Shown here: positions 26,801 to 32,197 of the stretch, piece after piece
Position numbering within the stretch: the stretch's first letter is position 1
How the letters are laid out: the number at the start of each line of letters is the position of its first letter
NCBI RefSeq assembly: GCF_000269985.1
Contig: NC_016109.1
Location: 186,001 to 250,000 of the forward strand
Direction: 5' to 3'
Length of the DNA: 64,000 nucleotides
From: Kitasatospora setae KM-6054
GTDB taxonomy: Bacteria; Actinomycetota; Actinomycetes; Streptomycetales; Streptomycetaceae
Translations under genes and position numbers: made by a program
The notes under the pieces: model-generated
Seen by the model: the letters and a program-made list of their open reading frames with translations, nothing else
Database searches by the model: none
What the model was told of the DNA's origin: nothing

Positions 26801-26956
26801 GGTTTCATCCTCCGGAAGGGGAACCCCTTCATCCTGATCGAGAAGGGCGACAAGGGCGCCCGCAGCCTCGACCACCAGGGTCCCTACATCAAGTACCAGT
26901 TCGGCTCGAAGGCCGTCCGCATTCCCCTCCAGGGAAATCCCGCCCTCAAGCAGTAG
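20846..26956 (+). CDS. RHS/YD-repeat polymorphic toxin, exported
   Basis: This 2036-residue protein starts at a GTG (GGGAG upstream) with a long Arg-rich signal peptide cleaved near TAATAAG. Residues about 140-700 form an SpvB/TcaC-like region (WIGDGWDYSPGFIE). From about 890 to 1790 come YD repeats (YDALGRITAVW, YDLRGRQTSV, YDANGNLLV). They end in the RHS core signature GAREYQPATGRFVSTDPV and NPVNLSDPTGL. After DPTGL the sequence is unrelated to the core: a pretoxin-like segment (ELSGVNDLRDCSKGSVSSCG, a Cys pair, then an Ala/Glu helix) and a last domain of about 85 residues (GATWDEALELAKGDGWILED to IPLQGNPALKQ). The C-terminus is probably a toxin delivered to competitors; I do not recognise its family. 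Confidence 0.93.
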   Translation: MALSPGGAGRARPWSPFRTRIAVLSALAIAASVLAPTAATAAGSSDRIWSPPGTALPKTKAVGGKAAGKPTQVTPKYQVPSDWAPADGTPADSGASASPSAAARGLAAPMAQPAAAPAGSPGGDGTYTATSLAPSSAWAAGNASGSFTYNYPVEVPAPLAGAAPQVVLGYDSASVDGRTSSTNAQASWIGDGWDYSPGFIERSYQVCDKHGIDNSFDRCWAGDNATLQLGGHSGELVRDDANGSWHLKDDDGTRVEFLTGAANGDDNGEYVKVTDNDGTAYYFGLNHLPGGDRTDPATNSAWTVPVYAPAAGNPCYDSAKGAGSWCNQAWRWNLDYTVDTHGNLTTYNYAAETNYYNRGGAQNGGTGTLTGYTRGGTLTSIAYGQRLADQVAAKGTAKAAATVRFDTAPEGRCSTAGGFTCSGASISTAGAAHWPDVPYDQNCAATGTCTTYSPTFWSNARLASITTRVLSGGSYRNVDTYALSHSFPDPGDGTKPAMWLSGIQRTGKDGTAITLPATTFTPVMLPNRVDGTSLVPAPAPFNRPRVQMVTTETGGQTNIDYNLPSCSRLQGVMPSAADNNTTSCYNVKWYPRGSSADSQPVDDWFNRYTVRSITENDPVTGAPQKVAAYAYGPAAWHRDDSALTDSKTRTWDSFRGFASVTTTTGDGNDGPKTQTRTTYLQGMNGDLRADGSTRGVTVTDSLGESVTDDDWLQGRVLESAVHTQAGGSVTAYTVTRLTDPVITATRARGSGLPALVARYGATRSAITTKSLKADGTWRTTAEVATTDPANGNRPVRQDKTADGQAELCVRTSYATGSDPMVRNLVSEKLTVRGDCSTAPSSGNTLAGSRTLYDGKPYGQAGGAGDATGEQVLDRFDAAGTAQYVTMSVTGYDGYGRVTSTTDPNSTDAQHPAGATTTTAYSAANAGELPDSVAVTSPAPASATGWTSTTTLSPARGLPLATTDQNGRTTTSAYDALGRITAVWLPGQPTTSPANQTFAYAVNGTGAPSSVTTSTLNDNSQYTRVQVEIYDGLGRVRQVQSTPTVSAYQGRLITDTYFDSHGWAAKTNAAWYNDAAAPGTALYTAADAVIPAQTRTVFDGQGRPTASAFYSLNQEQWRTTTSYPGADRTDVTPPQGGTPTSTVTDAKGRTVQTWQYRTPTATGRESDADVTTVGYDDAGNTVSHTDAGGKNTWSYGYDLRGRQTSVNDPDAGKSTYTYTAGNQVRTVTDARGITTSRDYDLIGRQTGLYEGADTTDPSKQLAAWTFDTVAGGKGRPSSATRYVGGAAGDAYSTQVYGYDNAYRPTGTTWSVPGREVGQTAPFTYTSRSAYNTVTGSLKSTLTPAVADRAAETISYTYDVNGAMLKFGTSSTVYDMGTNYDAYGRPVRTTVNPWGTQIVSTVNYDEATGRVVSHFVDKQTSATGAVQQSTLTYDASGKVTSVKDVADNAPAGTDLQCFGYDYLGRLTTAWSDTGTTTTKPQPAVPGQGACTNASPTSGAVAPAGTTVGGPAAYWQSYTYDTTGNRTALVKHDTGGNGAADVTVTQSFPAAGSTNTPTGTPVPGSGSGGPHALLGSTATGAGNPGPTSYRYDAAGNTTSITTAAGTSDLAWNAEGKLSTLTGAAGSTGYVYDANGNLLVRHSPGRTTLFLGSDELGYDTAGKTLSDVRSYPLPNGLTAVRSGTAMVFQVADRHGTNGLAIDATTLAETRRATDPFGNPRGTQPTGWTGTRGFVGGTADAATGLTTLGAREYQPATGRFVSTDPVLDPDDPQQWNGYAYGDNNPVNLSDPTGLRPDGQYGGFSSLMPDGLTETWAPDNNGGWNWSRKYALGAPGKGVTQWVTQTVNFNNKKPSADRTTFVNQKFRPNATWSSVLHVGAELSGVNDLRDCSKGSVSSCGWAAMSIVPFGKVGKAVKIAEEGAEAARAAHAAEDANHVVPKKGKEVVKGAENVARDMLDPESMRGATWDEALELAKGDGWILEDAPRATGGGFILRKGNPFILIEKGDKGARSLDHQGPYIKYQFGSKAVRIPLQGNPALKQ

Positions 26957-26963
26957 CCTCGGC

Positions 26964-26990
26964 GGGGGCGCGGCCGATGGCCGCGCCCCC
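26964..26990 (+). terminator. Perfect 12-bp hairpin between RHS toxin and immunity candidate
   Basis: Arms 26964-26975 and 26979-26990 are exact complements (GGGGGCGCGGCC/GGCCGCGCCCCC) with a three-base loop, followed by GTCTTGTCCC. It begins 8 bases after the RHS stop and lies 28 bases before the next GTG. It may terminate or attenuate between the two genes. Confidence 0.65.
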
Positions 26991-27017
26991 GTCTTGTCCC
27001 CTGATCGGAGAACACCC

Positions 27018-27365
27018 GTGTGCGATTGGAGCGATCTGGAGGAGTGCCTCCTGGTCAACGCCGTCGAGCTCTCACCGCTGTGGGCGCTGGCCCCGGACTG
27101 TTCGCGGAGCGACGACGAGGCCGACTGGCCCCCGTACGTCGAGCGGTTGAAGCCACTGATCGCCGCCTGGGTCCGGGCCGGCCGAATCGCCCTCTGGCGG
27201 GGGCCCGAGTGGCCCGCCTTCGAGGGCGGGCACCGGGTGAGCATCGAGGACGTCGACGCGGTGCTGTCGGACGACGAGTTCTGGACCTACCGCGAGTCGG
27301 CGACGGTCGTGGTGCACCTCGAACTGCTCGTCGAGACGGACCGGATCCGCCCGCCCCTCGGCTGA
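27018..27365 (+). CDS. Small acidic protein, candidate immunity protein for the RHS toxin
   Basis: This 115-residue acidic protein starts at the GTG at 27018, with GGAG eight bases upstream, and lies 61 bp after the RHS gene on the same strand. It has no signal peptide or membrane segment. The sequence (MCDWSDLEECLLVNAVELSP, ADWPPYVERLKPLIAAWVRA, VSIEDVDAVLSDDEFWTY) matches no family I recognise. Position directly behind the variable toxin end, small size and acidity are the standard marks of an immunity protein. The function is inferred from context only. Confidence 0.7.
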   Translation: MCDWSDLEECLLVNAVELSPLWALAPDCSRSDDEADWPPYVERLKPLIAAWVRAGRIALWRGPEWPAFEGGHRVSIEDVDAVLSDDEFWTYRESATVVVHLELLVETDRIRPPLG

Positions 27366-27384
27366 CCCGCCCCGCGCCCGCCGC

Positions 27385-27705
27385 TCAGGCCAGCCTGGTC
27401 CGGGCGGCGGTCGGGTGGGTGCGGCCGCGGGAGCTGATCGCGGGGCGGGTGGGTCGGCGGTCGGGGCGGGCGGGCGGGGTGTCGGACGGGGCGGGGCGGA
27501 CGGCGACCGCGGCCTTGAGCGCGCGGAGGGCCAACAGGACGGCGACGGCGGCGAGTTCGGCGGGTTCGGCGGCACCGCGTTCGGCGGCGGCGCGCTGGCA
27601 GGAGGAGCACCAGACCGCGCTGGCCCGGCCGCCGTCGGGGTAGTCCAGGGAGGTCGGCACCAGGTAGTGGCAGCCGCAGTCCTGGCAGACGAAGAGCAGC
27701 CTCAT
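27385..27705 (-). CDS. Small zinc-ribbon-like protein
   Basis: This 106-residue protein begins MRLLFVCQDCGCHYLVPTSL and continues to VWCSSCQRAA, forming a CxxC...CxxC zinc-ribbon. A basic, Pro/Arg-rich low-complexity tail follows. Its ATG overlaps the stop of the upstream mini-gene (ATGA). Function unknown; such miniproteins may bind nucleic acid or act as partners of larger proteins. Confidence 0.7.
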   Translation of the reverse strand: MRLLFVCQDCGCHYLVPTSLDYPDGGRASAVWCSSCQRAAAERGAAEPAELAAVAVLLALRALKAAVAVRPAPSDTPPARPDRRPTRPAISSRGRTHPTAARTRLA

Positions 27706-27863
27706 CGCTGCACCACCCCCGAGCCTCCGCAGACCGAGCACGGCGACCAGTAACTGCGCCGCACCGGCTGCTGCCTCCCCTCCGCGTCGGTCTCCACCGA
27801 GTGCTCCGTCTTCTCCGTCCCGCGCGCGCCGCCGCAGCCGGGGCAGGTCTGCTGGTCCGTCAT
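27702..27863 (-). CDS. 53-residue DnaJ-type zinc-finger miniprotein
   Basis: The sequence MTDQQTCPGCGGARGTEKTE and YWSPCSVCGGSGVVQR has two CxxCxGxG motifs, the pattern of half a DnaJ zinc-finger domain. The start is the ATG at 27863; the open frame to 27971 lacks support. It overlaps the next zinc-ribbon gene by four bases, so the two are translated together. Function unknown. Confidence 0.75.
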   Translation of the reverse strand: MTDQQTCPGCGGARGTEKTEHSVETDAEGRQQPVRRSYWSPCSVCGGSGVVQR

Positions 27864-28045
27864 CGGCCACCTCCAGACCACAGACCGTAGCGTGCCGACC
27901 CCCGTCCGCGACAGCGGTTCGCCACCGGACCACCCCCCGATGCCTTCCGCACACCCGTGCGGGGCGCGCACCGCCTCGCGCGCGCGGGTCGCGCGCCCCG
28001 CCCAACACGTCTGTTTTCCGCCAGCCGACCGCCCGGCGATGCGCG

Positions 28046-28744
28046 ATGATCCCGCGCATGATCCCGCACACGAACCCCCGCACCAGCACCGACCAGAGCG
28101 CCGGCCCGGGCAGCCTCCCCCAGGGCGTCCTGATCGAACACCGCGGCGCCGCCCCGCAGGTCCACCCCACGGCGTACGTCGCGCCGACCGCCACGCTGGT
28201 CGGCGACGTGCGGATCGGCCCGAACGCCCGGGTGATGTACGGCGCGGTGCTGGACGCGGAGGGCTCCCGGATCGAGGTCGGCGAGAGCTCGGTGGTGTGC
28301 GAGAACGCGGTGCTGCGCGCCTCCGCCGTCGCCGCCGACCAGCCGGTGCTCGTCGGCGACCACGTCTTCGTCGGCCCGCACGCGACGCTGCTGGGCTGCA
28401 CGGTGGAGCGCGCCTGCTACCTGGCGACCTCGGTCAGCGTCCTGCAGGAGGCCGTGGTGGGCACCGGTTCGGTGGTCGCGGTGGCGGCCCTGGTGCACAC
28501 CCGTACGGTGCTCCCGGCCGACTTCTTCGTGCCGCCGTACCTGACGGCCCTCGGCGAGCCGGTGCGCCTGCTGGCCCCGGGCGACCCGGAGGTGCCGCAG
28601 GCGATCGGGCGGCTGGGCTTCGCGGGCACGGCCTTCGGCGTCGACGCGTCCTGGACGGACCGGATCGCCCGCCACGAGCGGATCGCCGAGGTCCGCTCGG
28701 CGGAGTTCGGCGCGCACCTGGCGGACCGCCCGGCACGCTCCTGA
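28046..28744 (+). CDS. Gamma-carbonic-anhydrase-like left-handed beta-helix protein
   Basis: This 232-residue protein has hexapeptide repeats (VAPTATLVGDVRIGPNARVM; VLVGDHVFVGPHATLLGCTV). These build a left-handed beta-helix as in gamma-carbonic anhydrases and the PaaY/YrdA family. A zinc-ligand His is visible in GDHVFVGPHA; other ligands of true Cam enzymes are not all obvious. The start is uncertain: ATG 28046 or ATG 28058. The C-terminal third (FAGTAFGVDASWTDRIARHE) is a helical extension seen in actinomycete homologues. It may be an acyltransferase-like or anhydrase protein. Confidence 0.85.
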   Translation: MIPRMIPHTNPRTSTDQSAGPGSLPQGVLIEHRGAAPQVHPTAYVAPTATLVGDVRIGPNARVMYGAVLDAEGSRIEVGESSVVCENAVLRASAVAADQPVLVGDHVFVGPHATLLGCTVERACYLATSVSVLQEAVVGTGSVVAVAALVHTRTVLPADFFVPPYLTALGEPVRLLAPGDPEVPQAIGRLGFAGTAFGVDASWTDRIARHERIAEVRSAEFGAHLADRPARS

Positions 28745-28865
28745 CCTGCCACTGACCCGCCAGGCGCGGTACGGACCCGCACGGCCCGCCGCCGGACCCA
28801 CCCGGCCGCGGGCCGCTCCCGCTCCCGCGCCACCCACTCCCCCGCCACCCGTTCCCGCGTCTCCC

Positions 28866-29198
28866 CTACCTCCCCGCGTCTCCCGTCTCCGCCTGCTGCT
28901 GCCGTGTCGCGTCCGGCCAGTCCGCCGGGGACGCCTCGACGTCGTTGCCGCGCACCCAGACGGTGGAGACCCCGAGCAGTCGGCGCATCACCGCGAAGCC
29001 GCCCTCCCAGCCGTCGGGCAGCCGCAGCCGGCCGAACCTGACGGCGCCGGCGCTGAAGCGGGTGTCGCCGCTCTCCAGCATGCCGGTCCAGCCGGGCAGG
29101 CCCACCTCCGGGACGTTGCCGGTGAGTTCGGCCTGGACCGGGATCTCCAGTCCGTCGGCCAGCAGCAGGGCGGGGCCCCGGTACACGGGTGAGGTCAT
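28866..29198 (-). CDS. Small conserved-looking protein (DUF4873-like)
   Basis: This 110-residue protein (MTSPVYRGPALLLADGLEIP, WTGMLESGDTRFSAGAVRFG) consists mainly of predicted beta strands. It resembles the DUF4873-type domain found alone or fused to oxygenases in actinomycetes, although I am not certain. It has no signal or membrane segment. It is monocistronic between the carbonic-anhydrase-like gene and a secreted protein gene. Function unknown. Confidence 0.65.
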   Translation of the reverse strand: MTSPVYRGPALLLADGLEIPVQAELTGNVPEVGLPGWTGMLESGDTRFSAGAVRFGRLRLPDGWEGGFAVMRRLLGVSTVWVRGNDVEASPADWPDATRQQQAETGDAGR

Positions 29199-29332
29199 GC
29201 ATCGAGGGTGCGGGAGATCACCCTATCCACGCAAATCACACATACACGTGGCAAGCGGACGGGCCGAGACCGTTTCGTTGGGTGGAGTATTCCATTCCGT
29301 AGCCGAATAGCCACCTTACGCAACCTCGGATC

Positions 29333-29370
29333 GTGCAATATGACATTGCACAGCCGGGAAGGCCCCGGCT
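29333..29370 (+). promoter_or_regulatory. Two adjacent inverted repeats in the leader of the secreted protein gene
   Basis: GTGCAAT-N5-ATTGCAC (29333-29351) is followed at once by AGCCGGG-N5-CCCGGCT (29352-29370). Both lie within 65 bases of the start codon at 29396. The first may be an operator; as RNA they would form tandem stem-loops. The AT-richer stretch 29199-29332 probably holds the promoter. Confidence 0.45.
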
Positions 29371-29395
29371 GACAGCACTGAACGGGAGAACTCTC

Positions 29396-29833
29396 ATGAT
29401 CAAGCCCCTGGCCGTCCTGGCCGGTGCGGCAGCCCTGTCGGCGACCCTCACCGTCCCGGCCGTGGCGACCACCACCGACACTCCGCAGACCACCACCGCG
29501 TGCGGTGGCTGGGCCCTGCAGGGCGGCTTGGCCACGCAGATCTGCGCGGAGCGAACTGGCGACCAGGTCCGGCTGTACGGCACCCTCGGCCTGGCCGGCC
29601 CGCCCTCCCCCGGCACCCCGCTGCCGTACCGCAAGGACGTGATCATCACCCTGACCGGGACCACCCCCTCCGGTTCGGTCAACCAGTACATCACGTTCAC
29701 GGGCTCCAACCAGCAGGTCGGGAACATCATCGGCAGCGTCCCCTGCGACGCCGCGATCCAGGGCACCTACTCGGTGTCCTCCTTCGACCTGGGCCCCCAC
29801 CCGGTGACGATCAACACTGTCATCCCCTGCTGA
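29396..29833 (+). CDS. Small secreted protein with four cysteines
   Basis: This 145-residue protein has a clear Sec signal ([20 protein letters not shown], cleavage after AVA). The mature part is a Thr/Gly-rich, beta-type sequence with four Cys (TACGGW, TQICAE, SVPCDA, VIPC at the end), likely two disulphides. The ATG at 29396 has GGGAGA upstream. I do not recognise the family; such proteins are common as exported, development-related proteins in Streptomyces. Confidence 0.85.
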   Translation: MIKPLAVLAGAAALSATLTVPAVATTTDTPQTTTACGGWALQGGLATQICAERTGDQVRLYGTLGLAGPPSPGTPLPYRKDVIITLTGTTPSGSVNQYITFTGSNQQVGNIIGSVPCDAAIQGTYSVSSFDLGPHPVTINTVIPC

Positions 29834-29840
29834 CACCGCA

Positions 29841-29874
29841 GGCCGGCCCGCCCCTCCCCGGAGGCGGGCCGGCC
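29841..29874 (+). terminator. 12-bp stem hairpin after the secreted protein gene
   Basis: GGCCGGCCCGCC (29841-29852) and GGCGGGCCGGCC (29863-29874) pair perfectly around a ten-base loop, eight bases after the stop codon. Confidence 0.7.
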
Positions 29875-29934
29875 CCGCGTCCGCCCAGAGCGATCGGCAC
29901 CCCGCTCCGGGCCCGCGCCCGCGATGCTGACGGC

Positions 29935-30495
29935 ATGCCCACCACCTCGCACCCGCGCGTCGAGGTCGTCCTCGGCGACCTCACCGAACAGGACACCGCC
30001 GCGATCGTCACCGCCGCGAACGAGTCACTGCTGGGCGGTGGCGGCGTCGACGGGGCCGTCCACCGGGCGGCCGGACCGCGCCTCGCCCAGGCGGGCGGAG
30101 CGCTCGCGCCCTGCGAGCCGGGCGACGCCGTGGCGACACCGGCGTTCGACCTGTGCCCGCCCGTCCGGCACGTGATCCACACCGTCGGGCCGCTCTGGGA
30201 GGGCGGTGGGTACGGGGAGACGGAGGTGCTGGCCTCCTGCTACCGCCGCTGCCTGGCCGAGGCCGACCGGCTCGGCGCCGAGAGCCTGGCCTTCCCGGCG
30301 ATCGCCACCGGCGCCTACGGCTTCCCCGCCGAACTCGCCGCCCGGATCGCCGTCGAGACCCTGACCGGCACCCCGACCGCCGTCACCCTGATCCGCCTGG
30401 TCGCCTTCGACGCCCCGACCCGCGCCCTGCTCGCCGCCCTGCTCGGTGACTTGCCCGGTGACCTGCTCGGCGACCTGCTCGGCGGGAGCCGCTGA
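29935..30495 (+). CDS. Macro-domain O-acetyl-ADP-ribose deacetylase-like protein
   Basis: This 186-residue MacroD-type protein binds ADP-ribose and in the family removes it from acidic residues or deacetylates O-acetyl-ADP-ribose. Motifs are present in full: [20 protein letters not shown] with the following [10 protein letters not shown], and the phosphate loop [10 protein letters not shown]. The start is the ATG at 29935. The C-terminus ends in a repeated GDLxGDLL tail encoded by direct repeats. It stands alone and differs from the second macro protein at 49.4 kb. Confidence 0.92.
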   Translation: MPTTSHPRVEVVLGDLTEQDTAAIVTAANESLLGGGGVDGAVHRAAGPRLAQAGGALAPCEPGDAVATPAFDLCPPVRHVIHTVGPLWEGGGYGETEVLASCYRRCLAEADRLGAESLAFPAIATGAYGFPAELAARIAVETLTGTPTAVTLIRLVAFDAPTRALLAALLGDLPGDLLGDLLGGSR

Positions 30496-30511
30496 GCGCG
30501 GGCCGACCGGC

Positions 30512-30850
30512 TCAGTCACCCACGAACCACAGCCAGCCGCCGGACGTGGCCGCGCAGGCGCCCAGCATCCGTTCCAGGTCGACCGCGGCCGCGCGCTGCT
30601 CCTCGTCGACGCACAGCGCCAGCAGCCGGTCGATCTCGCCGAGCGCGGCGGCCGCCTCCCGCTGGTCGAAGAACGTGTGGTCGTACGGGTCGATCCGCCA
30701 GAGCCTCCAGCCGCGGTCGAGCGGCAGTTCGTGCAGGACCCGGGCCAGCCCCTCGCCGTGCTCGTGCGAGGCGCGCAGCAGGGTCGCCCGGGTGTGCGCC
30801 GGGTCCAGGCGGCGCGGCCGGGCGGAGTGCAGTTCGATCCCGATGCCCAC
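30512..30850 (-). CDS. Small protein of unknown function
   Basis: This 112-residue protein starts at a GTG at 30850 (MGIGIELHSARPRRLDPAHT) and ends GGWLWFVGD. It has mixed charge and helical character, with no signal, membrane segment or recognised domain. It converges on the macro-domain gene and could be in one transcript with the SsgA-like gene upstream. Coding is supported by codon bias and a compact, non-repetitive sequence. Confidence 0.65.
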   Translation of the reverse strand: MGIGIELHSARPRRLDPAHTRATLLRASHEHGEGLARVLHELPLDRGWRLWRIDPYDHTFFDQREAAAALGEIDRLLALCVDEEQRAAAVDLERMLGACAATSGGWLWFVGD

Positions 30851-30891
30851 GGCGGGGGTTCCTTCCTCGTTCGACGTTCCTCGTTCGACGG

Positions 30892-31017
30892 TCAGTGCTC
30901 CCGGTCCTCGGCGGTGCCGAGGACCGGGTCGGTCAGGCGGTGCAGTGCGGCGACCGGGGCGGCGAAGACCTCGAACGCCTCGCTGCCGGTGGTGGCGAGG
31001 GGCCGACGGCGGGTCAC
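30892..31017 (-). CDS. 41-residue mini-gene coupled to the SsgA-like gene
   Basis: A GTG at 31017 overlaps the stop of the SsgA-like gene (GTGA) and opens a 41-codon frame (MTRRRPLATTGSEAFEVFAA to GTAEDREH). Start-stop overlap and sensible composition suggest it is translated. No function can be proposed. Confidence 0.4.
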   Translation of the reverse strand: MTRRRPLATTGSEAFEVFAAPVAALHRLTDPVLGTAEDREH

Positions 31018-31526
31018 TCCTCGTCCCTGTGCCCGTCCTCCTCGCCGTCCTCGCCGAGGAGTCGTTCGACCAGTCCGTCGAGGTCGACGTGCTCCTGTTC
31101 GCAGCCGACCGGGACGACGCACTCGGTGCGGCGCAGGAAGTCGCGCAGGGCGGGGGCGGGCAGGCGGAGCAGGGCGCTGCTCTCCTCGCCGTGGAGGGTG
31201 AGCAGGAGGTGGCCGTGGTCGGGGCCGTGGCCGGGGGTGACGGTCATGTCGCCGAGTCCGGCGGGGTGGGTGAGTCCGGTGAGCAGGACTTCGCGGGAGA
31301 GCGACCAGGTGACCGGTTCGGGCAGGTCGACGTGGTTGTCGAGGTGGACGGTATAGGGCTCGTCGGCGCCGTAGCGGAGGCGGGCGGCGACGGGGACGTG
31401 CAGGGCGGGGGCGACGACCACCTCGACGACCAGGTGGACGGCGATCCGGGTGGTGCTGCCGCGCTGCGGCGGGACCCGGCGCGGGGCGGGGTCCCGGTAC
31501 GGGTCGTGGTACGGGTCGTGGGTCAC
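31014..31526 (-). CDS. SsgA-like protein (SALP), sporulation/cell-division regulator
   Basis: This 170-residue protein belongs to the SsgA family, found only in sporulating actinomycetes, where members control where septa form and how peptidoglycan is remodelled. Family landmarks are YTVHLDNHVDLPEPVTWSLS, LLTGLTHPAGLGDMTV, LLLTLHGEESSALLRLPAPA and LRDFLRRTECVVP. The start is a GTG at 31526, before which the sequence is not coding. The N-terminus has a DPYHDPYRDP repeat not usual in SsgA/SsgB themselves, so this is one of the variable SALPs. It probably acts at the division site. Confidence 0.88.
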   Translation of the reverse strand: MTHDPYHDPYRDPAPRRVPPQRGSTTRIAVHLVVEVVVAPALHVPVAARLRYGADEPYTVHLDNHVDLPEPVTWSLSREVLLTGLTHPAGLGDMTVTPGHGPDHGHLLLTLHGEESSALLRLPAPALRDFLRRTECVVPVGCEQEHVDLDGLVERLLGEDGEEDGHRDEE

Positions 31527-31663
31527 CGGGTCGCGCCCCCGTCCGCCTCGGGGAGAAACGATTCTTCATTCGCTGCGCGCCGCAGCACCTCTCGCACGTG
31601 CACGTCAGGACAACGACGCCGGGCCCGATCGGTGACACCTCATTCGTTCCGCCCCCGAACGGA

Positions 31664-31695
31664 GGCGGTGGGCGGAGCCCGCTCCGCCCACCGCC
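31664..31695. terminator. Perfect 15-bp stem hairpin
   Basis: GGCGGTGGGCGGAGC (31664-31678) pairs with GCTCCGCCCACCGCC (31681-31695) with only two bases between. It follows the stop of the 31717-32004 gene on the minus strand. Confidence 0.7.
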
Positions 31696-31716
31696 GTCCG
31701 CCCTCCGCCCCGGAGG

Positions 31717-32004
31717 TCAGACCTGTCCGAGGCGGCGGACCAGTTCGTCCAGGTAGGCGTCCCCGTACGCGTCGGCCAGGTCGTCCAGGTCGATCATCGG
31801 CGGGATGTCGATGACCGGCTGGCGCTCGGCCAGGAAGGCCACCGTCTCGCGGACGATCCGGCCCTCGTCGCCGCCGGCCAGGCCGGGGTGCTCCAGGACT
31901 CCGTCGGTGACCCGGATCCGGGTGGCGGCCCCGACCGACCCGTCCTCGACCTCGACCAGGTACTCGCGGTCGCCCAGCGGTTCCACCCGGATGTCAACTG
32001 CCAT
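31717..32004 (-). CDS. Small acidic protein of unknown function
   Basis: This 95-residue protein (MAVDIRVEPLGDREYLVEVE, VIDIPPMIDLDDLADAYGDA) is acidic, with N-terminal beta strands and C-terminal helices. The ATG at 32004 is well placed. It resembles small uncharacterised actinomycete proteins. No domain is recognised. It is separated by hairpins and gaps from its neighbours, so it is probably monocistronic. Confidence 0.75.
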   Translation of the reverse strand: MAVDIRVEPLGDREYLVEVEDGSVGAATRIRVTDGVLEHPGLAGGDEGRIVRETVAFLAERQPVIDIPPMIDLDDLADAYGDAYLDELVRRLGQV

Positions 32005-32197
32005 GGCGCGGTTCGTCCTTCCGTCAGTGCTCGACCGTACGGCGGTGCCGACGCCGCGTCACCTGCCGGTTCTCCGGCGGGCACCAGCCGGCTCCACCCT
32101 ACGTCCGCCCGCGGGCGCCGCCGCGTCGCCCCGCTCTCCCCCGCACTCTCCCCTCGCGCTTCCCGCCCGGGTCGAACTCCCCGCCGCCCGGGGCCGC

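Noticed and set aside
23387..27244. 1285-codon minus-strand frame opposite the RHS gene
   Set aside because: Pure Gly/Val/Arg shadow of the RHS coding strand.
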